Below are positions 16,723-24,922 of a stretch of DNA of 64,000 nt, piece by piece. The notes below the pieces were generated by a model. It searched no databases and was not told the origin of the DNA. It saw only the letters and a list, made by a program, of their open reading frames with translations. The stretch spans positions 57,923-121,922 of the forward strand of contig BDTT01000131.1 of assembly GCA_002897995.1 (NCBI GenBank). Reading direction: 5' to 3'. The translations under genes and the position numbers were made by a program. Source of the stretch: a bacterium BMS3Bbin10. GTDB lineage: Bacteria > Pseudomonadota > Alphaproteobacteria > Rhizobiales > Methyloligellaceae. Positions within the stretch are counted from its first letter, which is position 1. Every line of letters begins with the position of its first letter.

Positions 16723-17590
16723 ACTGGCTGACATGGCTGGTCGCGATCTCCCAGAAGGCCGCGACCGTCCGGAGCTTGGCGCGCTCCTTGAGGCAGACGA
16801 GATTTTCCGTCATCGAACCGTCACAGTCGCTCAAGATGAGGGATTTCAACCGGGTATCGAACCCGAACTCGGCCTGGCTGACCACGCCGACGCCGATCCC
16901 CGCGGCCACGGCCTCGCGCGCCGCGGCGCGGCCGTCGGCCTCCAGCGCAATCTCGAATTCGAGCTGCCGGGCGCTCAACTCCGTCTCCAGCGTCATGCGG
17001 GTCTTGGAGCCCGCCTCGCGCATCACGAGCGGCTTGCTGCACAGCTCCTTGAGCGTGATTTTCCTGCGTGACGCCCAGGGGTGCGAGTTGTCGACAAATG
17101 CAACCAGCGGGTCGGTCCTGAGCGGCAGCATCTGAAGTTGATCGTCGTCGGGCACATCCGCCAGCACGGCGATGTCGGCATTGAATTCAAACAGGGAAGA
17201 GAGGACTTCGTCCGCATTCCCGATACTCAGCTTGATCGAAATACCCGGATAAACCTTCCGGAACGCGCCGATCAGGTTGACGCTGTGCAGGGGGGCATCG
17301 GCGGCCATACGCAGCGATCCGGTGCGCAGGGCTTCGCTTTCCGACAGCAACTCCATCGCTTCCTTTTCCAGCTCGAACATGCGCTTGGTGAGTTCGAACA
17401 GCCTGAAGCCAAGCTCGGTGGGAACGACGGACCGGCGCTTGCGTTCGAACAGGCGGATGTTGAACCAGCCCTCGAGCTTGCGCACCTGATCGGAGATGGC
17501 GGGCTGCGAAATATTGAGCTTTCGCGCGGCTTTGGAAAATCCGCCATGGGTCGCGACGGCATGAAATGCGCGCAGCTGATAATAGTACAT
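16721..17590 (-). CDS. LysR-family transcriptional regulator
   Basis: Protein of 289 residues with an N-terminal winged helix-turn-helix (FHAVATHGGFSKAARKLNISQPAISDQVRKLE) and a C-terminal periplasmic-binding-like effector domain. It starts at the ATG at 17590 (MYYYQLRAFH); a TTG six bases upstream is less likely. It is divergent from the ABC transporter and phnW genes with a 412-base gap between, so it is the likely regulator of that uptake and transamination operon. LysR proteins often accompany 2-aminoethylphosphonate clusters. Effector and operator are inferred, not seen. Confidence 0.9.
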   Translation of the reverse strand: MYYYQLRAFHAVATHGGFSKAARKLNISQPAISDQVRKLEGWFNIRLFERKRRSVVPTELGFRLFELTKRMFELEKEAMELLSESEALRTGSLRMAADAPLHSVNLIGAFRKVYPGISIKLSIGNADEVLSSLFEFNADIAVLADVPDDDQLQMLPLRTDPLVAFVDNSHPWASRRKITLKELCSKPLVMREAGSKTRMTLETELSARQLEFEIALEADGRAAAREAVAAGIGVGVVSQAEFGFDTRLKSLILSDCDGSMTENLVCLKERAKLRTVAAFWEIATSHVSQ

Positions 17591-18002
17591 CGCCAAAACC
17601 TATAGATGACATTAGTTCACATGATTTGACTTATGGTAGCGGTGTGCTTTCTCATTGGTCAAGCTGATAGGTTCCTTTCAGGGACAATGCCGCACATTTT
17701 GCGCTCGCGGTCCGGCTGCCGCCTGGCCCGGCCGATTGTCCCTGGTGATTTCCTGTTGGCGGAAATGGCAAATTGGGAATGGCGGGTCTTACAACTTTCC
17801 CGGCGTCCTGGTGGTCAGGGTTTGGTTGATGGGCTGAAACCATGATCGCGGTACGGCCTTTCGCCCAAGCGCGAGAAACGGTAACCTGTGATTGTGGATT
17901 GTGCGATAACCAGCGATTGCTGAGCCTACGGTGCATGGGCAAGGGCTCGACCTGGCCCCAATCAGAATAATGCGTTCAAGTAGTACATTATGGAGGAAGC
18001 AA
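17591..18002. promoter_or_regulatory. Divergent control region between LysR gene and ABC operon
   Basis: A 412-base gap with no convincing gene. It must hold the promoters of the LysR gene (minus) and of the binding-protein gene (plus), and the LysR operators. I see no operator strong enough to mark. A GGAGGAAG ribosome site lies immediately before 18003. Short frames here have no family resemblance. Confidence 0.5.
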
Positions 18003-19043
18003 ATGAAGTCTGGAATATTGAAACGCCTGAGCTTGTCTGTCTTTGGCGCCGTGTTGGCCGGGTCGGTGTTCACCGGAGCGGCAATGTCAGGAGAGCTGAT
18101 TGTTTACACGGCGGTTGAGCCGGAGGAACTCGCGGGATTTGCAAAGGCCTTCGAGGCCAAGAACCCCGACATCAAGATCAAATGGGTGCGCGACTCCACG
18201 GGCATCATGACGGCCAAGCTTCTGGCCGAGGGCAAGAACACCAAGGCCGACATCGTTTGGGGCCTGGCGGCGACCAGTCTGCTTCTGTTGAAGGACGCGG
18301 GCATTCTCGAGCCTTACGCGCCAAAGGGCGTCGAAAAGCTGAATCCTTTATTCGTCGATGGCGACAAGCCCCCCTCCTGGGTCGGTCAGCGCGCCTGGAT
18401 TGCTTCGGTCTGCGTGAATACGGCTGAGGCAAAAGCGAAGAACCTGCCGATTCCGAAAAGCTGGGCCGACCTCACCAAGCCCGTCTACAAGGGCTATATC
18501 GTGATGCCGAACCCGGCTTCGTCGGGTACCGGCTATCTGGACGTCTCCAGCTGGATTCAGATGTGGGGCGAAGAAAAAGCATGGAAGTTCATGGATGGGC
18601 TCCATCAGAATATCGGCATCTACACCCATTCCGGCTCCAAGCCATGCAAGATGGCCGGCAAGGGCGAGTTCCCGATTGGCGTTTCCTTCGCCTACAAGGG
18701 CGCTCAGCTCAAAGCCAAGGGCGCGCCGGTCCTGACCATCGCTCCGAGCGAAGGCGTTGGCTGGGAGCTTGAGAGCTTCGGTCTCGTCAAGGGCGCGAAG
18801 AACGCCGCGGCGGCCAAGAAACTGGCCGACTGGTCGGTCACCAAGGAAACGAACGTGATCTACAACGAGGCCTACGCCGTTGTGGCCTATCCTGGCGTCG
18901 CCAAACCGGTGAAGTTCTTCCCGCCCGATATCGGCAAGAAGATGATCAAAAACGACTTCCTCTGGGCCGCCAAGAACCGCAAGCGGATTTTGGCTGAGTG
19001 GACGAAACGTTACGACGGCAAGTCGGCGCCCAAGAAAAAATAA
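18003..19043 (+). CDS. ABC transporter periplasmic binding protein, 2-aminoethylphosphonate/Fe3+ type
   Basis: Protein of 346 residues with a signal peptide (basic start MKSGILKRL, hydrophobic stretch to about residue 29, cut near AMSGE). The mature start ELIVYTAVEPEELAGFAKAFE and the block NPASSGTGYLDVSSWIQMWGEEKAWKF (in part) belong to the solute-binding family shared by ferric-ion and 2-aminoethylphosphonate binders. Because phnW is in the same gene set, 2-aminoethylphosphonate is the better guess than iron. It acts in the periplasm and delivers to the permease. The start ATG follows GGAGGAAGC. A terminator-like hairpin follows the stop, which would give more binding protein than transporter. 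Confidence 0.88.
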   Translation: MKSGILKRLSLSVFGAVLAGSVFTGAAMSGELIVYTAVEPEELAGFAKAFEAKNPDIKIKWVRDSTGIMTAKLLAEGKNTKADIVWGLAATSLLLLKDAGILEPYAPKGVEKLNPLFVDGDKPPSWVGQRAWIASVCVNTAEAKAKNLPIPKSWADLTKPVYKGYIVMPNPASSGTGYLDVSSWIQMWGEEKAWKFMDGLHQNIGIYTHSGSKPCKMAGKGEFPIGVSFAYKGAQLKAKGAPVLTIAPSEGVGWELESFGLVKGAKNAAAAKKLADWSVTKETNVIYNEAYAVVAYPGVAKPVKFFPPDIGKKMIKNDFLWAAKNRKRILAEWTKRYDGKSAPKKK

Positions 19044-19060
19044 CAACGCTTGATCGAGAG

Positions 19061-19096
19061 CCCCCGGCCTGCGCTAATCTGGCCGGGGGTTTTTTA
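19061..19096 (+). terminator. Intrinsic terminator between binding protein and ATPase genes
   Basis: CCCCCGGCC (19061-19069) pairs with GGCCGGGGG (19081-19089) and is followed by a run of T. Since the ATPase and permease genes continue in the same direction 23 bases later, it probably ends only part of the transcripts and sets the binding-protein to transporter ratio. Confidence 0.8.
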
Positions 19097-19118
19097 TATG
19101 GCGCTCTGGGGGGGGGCA

Positions 19119-20249
19119 ATGGCACGAACGAGTAAAGCGAAATCACCGCCCGAACGGGCCTTCTTGGAAATCCGGGACGTTTCCAAGAAATTCGGCGATT
19201 TCACCGCCCTCACGGATATCACGCTCGATATCGTCGAGGGGGAACTGATCTGTTTCCTGGGCCCCTCCGGCTGCGGCAAAACCACCTTGCTCCGGGCCAT
19301 CGCCGGGCTCGATTATCAGACCACCGGACGGATTTATCAGAAGGGCCGCGATATTTCCGACGCGCCGCCCGCCGACCGTGACTTCGGAATTGTTTTCCAG
19401 TCCTACGCCCTGTTTCCAAACATGACCGTGGCCAAGAATATCGCCTACGGCCTCGTCAACCGGCGCATTGACCGCAAGGCGATTGCCGGCAGGGTGCAGG
19501 AACTTCTGGAGCTTGTCGGCATGCCGGGCTCCGACGACAAGTTCCCCGCCGCGCTGTCCGGCGGCCAGCAGCAGCGCGTGGCGCTGGCGCGCGCCCTGGC
19601 GACATCCCCCGGCATGCTGCTTCTCGATGAACCTTTAAGCGCGCTCGATGCGAAGGTGCGCGAACAGCTGCGCCATGAGTTGAAGGATTTGCAGCGCTCC
19701 CTCGGCATCACCACCGTCATGGTGACGCATGATCAGGAAGAAGCCCTGTCCATGGCCGACCGGATCGTGGTGATGAGCGACGGGCGCATAGCGCAGGTCG
19801 GAACGCCAATGGAAATTTACCGCAATCCGGCAAGCGCCTATGTGGCGGATTTCATCGGTTCGATGAATTTTCTGCGTGGCAAGATGGTTGCCGCGCGGCA
19901 GGTTCAGGTGGGGCGGCTGAAGATTGCCCTGGACGGAGCGGCCAAGCAGTTCGCCAAGGGCGACGATGTGGTCGTTTGCATCCGCCCCGAAGATGTGGCG
20001 GTGCGCGATTTGGGAAAATTCAAGGTGAACAATTTCGCCATGTCGATCAGGGATGTCGAATTCCTGGGCTCCTTTTGCCGGGTGATCCTCGATGTGGAGG
20101 GCGTCAAGGACGCGGAGCTTACCGCCGATTTCTCGATCAACCTCATGCGCGATTTCAATCTGGTGCGCGGGGGCAAGCTCAAGGTGGCGCTGCCGAGGCG
20201 GCGCCTGCAGGTCTTCCGCGACGACGGGCAGGGCGGGGACCGTAAATGA
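19119..20249 (+). CDS. ABC transporter ATP-binding protein
   Basis: Protein of 376 residues: Walker A GPSGCGKTT, Q-loop FQSYALFPNMTV, signature LSGGQQQR, Walker B LLLDEPLSALD, switch histidine in MVTHDQEEALSMADR, and a C-terminal TOBE-like regulatory domain (VVVCIRPEDVAVRD). It drives import by the adjacent permease at the cytoplasmic face. The ATG at 19119 follows a G-rich ribosome site and gives the usual short lead before LEIRDVSKKFG; the frame is open upstream across the terminator. Its stop overlaps the permease start as ATGA. Confidence 0.95.
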   Translation: MARTSKAKSPPERAFLEIRDVSKKFGDFTALTDITLDIVEGELICFLGPSGCGKTTLLRAIAGLDYQTTGRIYQKGRDISDAPPADRDFGIVFQSYALFPNMTVAKNIAYGLVNRRIDRKAIAGRVQELLELVGMPGSDDKFPAALSGGQQQRVALARALATSPGMLLLDEPLSALDAKVREQLRHELKDLQRSLGITTVMVTHDQEEALSMADRIVVMSDGRIAQVGTPMEIYRNPASAYVADFIGSMNFLRGKMVAARQVQVGRLKIALDGAAKQFAKGDDVVVCIRPEDVAVRDLGKFKVNNFAMSIRDVEFLGSFCRVILDVEGVKDAELTADFSINLMRDFNLVRGGKLKVALPRRRLQVFRDDGQGGDRK

Positions 20250-21973
20250 GCGCGCCGGACATATCGGGCGCAACCGGGCTTGAGCCTCCAGGCTCAAAGG
20301 CGCTTCGGCGGCTGCGCGCGCTGAAGGCTGAATCCTGGATTATGCTCGCGGGCATTCTTGCCATCTTTGCCGCGCTGCTGGCCTTTCTGGCCCTGCCGCT
20401 TTACGCGCTTCTGAAGAAGAGCGTGGAGGACGACAAGGGCGAATTTGTCGGGCTCATCAATTTCCAGGAATATTTCTCCTCCGCCGGGCTGGTCAACTCG
20501 ATCTCCAACTCCCTGACCATCGCTTTCCTGACGATGATCATTTCCTGTACGCTCGCCTTCACCTTTGCCTATGGGCTGACGCGGACCTGCATGCCCTTCA
20601 AGCGCATGTTCCGGGCCATTGCGACCATTCCCATTCTCGCGCCCTCGCTGCTGCCGGCCATTTCGCTGGTCTATCTGTTCGGCAATCAGGGCGTCATCAA
20701 GGGGCTGCTGTTCGGAGAGAGCATCTACGGGCCGATCGGCATCATGATCGCCATGGTGTTTTACATCTTTCCCCATGTGATGATGATTATGGTGACGGCG
20801 CTCTCGACCACCGACGCGCGGCTCTATGAAGCCGCCGATGCGCTCGGCACCCGGCCAATGCGTGTGTTTTTCACCATCACGATACCGGGCGCCATTTACG
20901 GCATCGTCTCCGCCGCGGTGGTCGCCTTCACCCTGACCATCACCGATTTTGGCGTGCCCAAGGTCATCGGCGGCCAGTACAACGTGCTGGCGACCGACAT
21001 CTATAAACAGGTCGTCGGCCAGCAGAATTTTTCCATGGGCGCGGTCGTCGGGCTGGTGCTGCTCATTCCGGCCGCCTTCTCCTTTATGATCGACCGCCAT
21101 GTGCAGAAAAAGCAGGTGGCGTTGCTGTCGGCGCGCGCGGTGCCGTTTCATCCCAAGCCGCACAAGCTGCGCGATGCCGGGCTGCTCGCTTTCTGTATCC
21201 TGATGTCGGTGTTTCTTATCGGCATCCTGGGGATGGCGGCGTTCGCTTCCCTCGCTACGTTCTGGCCCTATGATCTAAGCCTGTCGCTGGTTCACTATGA
21301 CTTTGACAAGGTCGATCCGAACGGCTGGTCGTCCTTCTACAACTCCCTGAAGATGGCCGGCTTCACGGCCGTGATCGGCGTCACCATCATCTTCCTCGGC
21401 GCCTATATGGTCGAGAAGGGGCAGAACTTCCCGAAGCTGCGGGGCCTCTTCCATATGCTCGCCATTGTGCCCATGGCGGTGCCGGGGCTGGTGCTGGGCC
21501 TGGCCTATGTGTTCTTTTTCTCCCGGCCTGAAAATCCGCTTTCGGTGTTCTACTCCACCATGGCCATACTGGTGGTCTGTACGATCGTCCATTTCTATAC
21601 GGTCAGCCATCTGACCATGCTCACCGCGCTCAAGCAGATCGACAAGGAGTTCGAGTCCGTTTCCTCGTCCCTGAAAGTGCCGTTTTACCGAACCATGTTC
21701 CGGGTGCATGTGCCGATCTGCCTGCCGGCGATCTCCGAGGTTATGATGTATCTGTTCGTCAACGCCATGACGACGGTGTCGGCGGTGGTGTTCCTCTATT
21801 CCCCCGATACCAAGCTGGCGGCGATAACGGTGCTCAATCTGGATGACGTCGGCGATACGGCCGAGGCCGCGGCCATGTCCATGGTGATTGTCGCGACGTC
21901 CATCACGGTTCGCGTGGCCCACGGGCTGCTGATGCGCGGTCTGAACGCGCGCCATTCGGCATGGCGTGAATGA
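20246..21973 (+). CDS. ABC transporter permease, fused double-domain type
   Basis: Protein of 575 residues with about twelve helices in two homologous halves, each with an EAA-like ATPase-contact loop (YEAADALGTRPMRVFFTITIPG in the first, FESVSSSLKVPFYRTMFRVHVP-like in the second). This fused form is typical of the Fe3+/2-aminoethylphosphonate permeases, where one gene replaces two. It lies in the inner membrane and works with the preceding ATPase and binding protein. The start overlaps the ATPase stop (ATGA at 20246-20249). No cleaved signal sequence. Confidence 0.92.
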   Translation: MSAPDISGATGLEPPGSKALRRLRALKAESWIMLAGILAIFAALLAFLALPLYALLKKSVEDDKGEFVGLINFQEYFSSAGLVNSISNSLTIAFLTMIISCTLAFTFAYGLTRTCMPFKRMFRAIATIPILAPSLLPAISLVYLFGNQGVIKGLLFGESIYGPIGIMIAMVFYIFPHVMMIMVTALSTTDARLYEAADALGTRPMRVFFTITIPGAIYGIVSAAVVAFTLTITDFGVPKVIGGQYNVLATDIYKQVVGQQNFSMGAVVGLVLLIPAAFSFMIDRHVQKKQVALLSARAVPFHPKPHKLRDAGLLAFCILMSVFLIGILGMAAFASLATFWPYDLSLSLVHYDFDKVDPNGWSSFYNSLKMAGFTAVIGVTIIFLGAYMVEKGQNFPKLRGLFHMLAIVPMAVPGLVLGLAYVFFFSRPENPLSVFYSTMAILVVCTIVHFYTVSHLTMLTALKQIDKEFESVSSSLKVPFYRTMFRVHVPICLPAISEVMMYLFVNAMTTVSAVVFLYSPDTKLAAITVLNLDDVGDTAEAAAMSMVIVATSITVRVAHGLLMRGLNARHSAWRE

Positions 21974-22125
21974 CCGGCATGGACGTGGCGGCGCTTTCCA
22001 TAGGCTACAGCTATACAAATTATAGTATATAACGATTTGAGTTATATCTTTCATTCGGGTGACACTGGCCGCCGTCAAAAATGTCACGGTGCGGTTACGC
22101 ACAAGCGTCTAAAGGCGGGTGAAAC

Positions 22126-23457
22126 ATGAATGTGATGCGCAAAACCCGGGCGACCGAATCCCCCGCCGCGGCCGCTGAAGACCAGCGCGGGCGCGTTGCA
22201 AAAAGCAGCGACCCCTATCTGCTGACGCCGGGGCCTTTAACCACGTCGATGCGAACCAAGCGGGCCATGATGCACGACTGGGGCTCATGGGACGCCGCGT
22301 TCAACGAAGTGACCGCCGATATTCGCCGCCGCCTCGTTGACATGGCTGGCGGAGGAGAGTCCTCAAACAGCGAAGCGGCAGGACAGAAAAGAGAGTCCTC
22401 AAACAGCGAAGCGGCAGGACAGAAAAGAGAGTCCTCAAACAGCGAAGCGGCAGGACAGAAAAGAGAGTCCTCAAACAGCGAAGCGGTAGGACAGATAAGA
22501 GGCTCCTATGACTGCGTGCCGCTACAGGGCAGCGGCACCTATTGCGTCGAGGCCATGCTGTCCTGCTTCATTCCCCAGGATGGCTGCGCGCTGGTTCTGA
22601 TGAACGGCGCCTACGGGCAGCGCGCCGCAAAAACGCTGCAAGTTCTGGGCCGCGATTTTCTCACCCTCGACAAGGGCGATTATCTGCCCCCCATGCCCGG
22701 TGAAGTCGACGAGCTGCTGACCCGGCACCGCGAAATTACCGATGTCGTCGTCATTCATTGCGAAACCAGCTCCGGCATTCTCAATCCGCTCAAAGGCATT
22801 TCGGACGTGGTTGCGAAACATGGGCGCCGGCTGCTCGTCGACGCCATGAGTTCGTTCGGCGCGATACCGCTGGACGTTGCCGATGTACCGTTCGAGGCCA
22901 TGGTCTCCTCGGCCAACAAATGCATCGAGGGCGTTCCGGGGTTCGGGTTCGTTGTGGCCAAGGTCTCCGCGCTTGAGGAGGCGAAAGGGCGCAGCCATTC
23001 GCTCTCTCTGGATGTACATGACCAGTGGGCCTATATGAACAGGACGGCCCAGTGGCGCTTTACGCCGCCGACCCACGCGGTCGTGGGTTTTGCTGAGGCC
23101 CTGCTCCAGCACGAGGAAGAGGGCGGCGTGCCGGGCCGGCTGGCGCGCTACACCCGCAATCGCGATGTGCTTGTAAGCGGCATGCGCGAAATGGGCTTCG
23201 CCACCCTGCTCGAAGATGAGTGGCTCTCGCCCATCATCGTGACTTTCTTCTGTCCCGGTGACCGCAAGTTCAGCTTCAAGCGCTTCTATGACGAGCTGAA
23301 GGCGCGCAACTTCATCATCTATCCCGGCAAGCTCACCGAGGCTGAGAGTTTCCGCATTGGATGCATCGGCCAGCTCGATGAAGAGATCATGCGCGAGCTG
23401 CTGGGCGCGGTGGCGGATGCGCTCGGCGCCATGGGCGTGAAGGATTGCCGCGCTTAA
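22126..23457 (+). CDS. phnW: 2-Aminoethylphosphonate-pyruvate transaminase with an in-frame repeat insertion
   Basis: PhnW moves the amino group of 2-aminoethylphosphonate to pyruvate, giving phosphonoacetaldehyde and alanine, using PLP. The 443-residue product matches PhnW along its length: YLLTPGPLTTS, LQGSGTYCVEAML, HCETSSGILNP, VDAMSSFGAIPLD, the PLP lysine in SSANKCIEGVPGF (Lys265) and IYPGKLTEAESFRIG. It is about 70 residues longer than usual: an N-terminal extension of about 28 residues, and 48 residues (78-125) made of four copies of a 12-residue unit ESSNSEAAGQKR between the first helix and LQGSG. No phosphonoacetaldehyde hydrolase is seen in the window. Function should survive if the loop is on the surface. 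Confidence 0.92.
   Translation: MNVMRKTRATESPAAAAEDQRGRVAKSSDPYLLTPGPLTTSMRTKRAMMHDWGSWDAAFNEVTADIRRRLVDMAGGGESSNSEAAGQKRESSNSEAAGQKRESSNSEAAGQKRESSNSEAVGQIRGSYDCVPLQGSGTYCVEAMLSCFIPQDGCALVLMNGAYGQRAAKTLQVLGRDFLTLDKGDYLPPMPGEVDELLTRHREITDVVVIHCETSSGILNPLKGISDVVAKHGRRLLVDAMSSFGAIPLDVADVPFEAMVSSANKCIEGVPGFGFVVAKVSALEEAKGRSHSLSLDVHDQWAYMNRTAQWRFTPPTHAVVGFAEALLQHEEEGGVPGRLARYTRNRDVLVSGMREMGFATLLEDEWLSPIIVTFFCPGDRKFSFKRFYDELKARNFIIYPGKLTEAESFRIGCIGQLDEEIMRELLGAVADALGAMGVKDCRA
22357..22500 (+). repeat. Four in-frame 36-bp tandem repeats inside phnW
   Basis: Units at 22357-22392, 22393-22428, 22429-22464 and 22465-22500; the first three are identical and the fourth differs at a few bases. Each encodes 12 residues without stops. 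The core CCTCAAACAGCGAAGCGGCA then GG is the reverse complement of the core of the array at 16606-16722, while the 14-base remainder differs between the two arrays. Confidence 0.92.
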
Positions 23458-23483
23458 TCAGGCTGGCGGTGCGCGGGCGGCGC

Positions 23484-23543
23484 CCCTTATCCAGGCAGTG
23501 CACTCATAAATGAGCATCGGCCGGACCGCCTCCGGAGAATGTC
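23484..23543 (-). repeat. Dispersed repeat at left edge of accessory region
   Basis: Read on the minus strand: GACATTCTC (23543-23535), 22 bases including GGCGGT, then CATTTATGAG (23512-23503), and a weaker CCTGGATAAGG-like tail to about 23484. The same two blocks at the same spacing occur on the plus strand at 40673-40713. The rest of the gap 23458-23792 holds no gene that I can support; the 75-codon frame across it looks random. Confidence 0.65.
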
Positions 23544-23792
23544 TGCCTTACCCTCCAAAGCGGACATAAATCGCTACAATGCTCTTTATCCACTTTTGAC
23601 CCTGAGCGGACCTCAGCTGCCGGCCCCAAAGCGAAGCTCTCCAGCCCGGTCCGACCAATGCTTGTGGCGGCCTGCACTACGCGTAAGACCGACCAGGTAG
23701 AGAAGCGTGACCCACGCGGCGGAAACGACAACAGGAACCGAATACGGAGTTTGACACAAAGGCCCGATTAGAGAAGAGGACATATCGCCTAC

Positions 23793-24752
23793 CTAGAACG
23801 GTGAAAAAGCCAATCCTGCAACCCATATCCCGCCAAGGGCGTGTATCCACAAGGTGCACAGGATCCCGCAGCGCAGCGTACTGCGCGATTTTCCGATCGC
23901 GCGTGCTGCAATTACCGCCGGTACAAACAACCCTATAGGAAGGATCAATCCCAACCAGGGGATCGCCCCGTACACGGCGGCGACCAGTAAAGCACCAAAA
24001 GCCGCCAGTTGAAGAACCGTATAGAGCCACCGGCTTCCCCCTATTCCGAGCCGAACGACGAGCGTGCGTTTCCCGGCCAACGCGTCGGCTTCGGCATCAG
24101 GCAATTCGTTTATTAGCAAGACCGCCGTCACCCAGAAGCTTAAAGGGAGCGAGAGAAGAACCGCGTTGTTCGACACTGTCTCCGCTTGCAGCCAAAAGCT
24201 CCCGACGACCGGCAGCGTTCCAAAGCCAATAGCTACAGCAAGCTCACCTAGCCCACGTGCGCCTAGGGCCAGGGGCGGCAAAGAATATGCGATCCCTAGA
24301 CCGATACCGATGGCACCAAAGGCAAGGACGGCCAGCCCCTTGAGGACAACCAAAACAATGCCCAGAGCCGCGCCCGCGGCTAGAAGGCTTTTGCCCCAGC
24401 GGGCCATCTCTGCGGATGTCATTATCCCATTCTGGATGAAGCGCGATCCACCAGTAAAAGGATGGATTCGATCATGGTTCAAACGATCTGTTCCGGTCCG
24501 ATCGTCGGCTACGTCGTTGACCACGTTGATCCCGGCGTGCACCAGCACTACCGCAATAAGGGCCACCACAAATATGAGGGGATCGAATGCTCCCGCTTCC
24601 CGCCATCCCCAAGCCGAGCCAACTAGCATTGGAAGGATCGAGGCAGGGAAAAACATCGGTCGTGTCGACCAGAAATAACGCTTCAACACGCGTTGGAGAG
24701 AGTTTCCGCAGAGCGTGTCGCGTGTCGGCTCACCAGCAGTGATAGGGGTCAT
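23793..24752 (-). CDS. UbiA-superfamily prenyltransferase, MenA-like
   Basis: Integral membrane protein of about 319 residues with eight to nine helices. The first aspartate motif is NVVNDVADDRTGTD, followed by HPFTGGSRFIQNG, a pattern typical of MenA-type 1,4-dihydroxy-2-naphthoate prenyltransferases. The second aspartate motif is NELPDAEADALAGKRTL. It attaches a polyprenyl tail to an aromatic acceptor; menaquinone synthesis is the best guess, but other UbiA substrates are possible and no other men gene is near. Starts at 24752, 24782 and 24800 (GTG) are all open; none has a strong ribosome site. An IS element inserts 170 bases upstream. Confidence 0.8.
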   Translation of the reverse strand: MTPITAGEPTRDTLCGNSLQRVLKRYFWSTRPMFFPASILPMLVGSAWGWREAGAFDPLIFVVALIAVVLVHAGINVVNDVADDRTGTDRLNHDRIHPFTGGSRFIQNGIMTSAEMARWGKSLLAAGAALGIVLVVLKGLAVLAFGAIGIGLGIAYSLPPLALGARGLGELAVAIGFGTLPVVGSFWLQAETVSNNAVLLSLPLSFWVTAVLLINELPDAEADALAGKRTLVVRLGIGGSRWLYTVLQLAAFGALLVAAVYGAIPWLGLILPIGLFVPAVIAARAIGKSRSTLRCGILCTLWIHALGGIWVAGLAFSPF

Positions 24753-24922
24753 ACGCAAGACTACACTTCCATGACGCGTCATGAAAACGCCCAGCCTCAC
24801 GTTTTGCCAGGAGTATTAGATCCATGCCGAGGGGCGTGAATTAGGAACGGGGATGTGTCTGCTTGTCGACAAATTGCAGTCACGGAGAATGGTCGAGACA
24901 AAAGTCAGCTCATGACCCAGCC

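Noticed and set aside
23504..23731. 75-codon minus-strand frame after phnW
   Set aside because: No motif and no good ribosome site, and it covers the dispersed repeat; likely non-coding.
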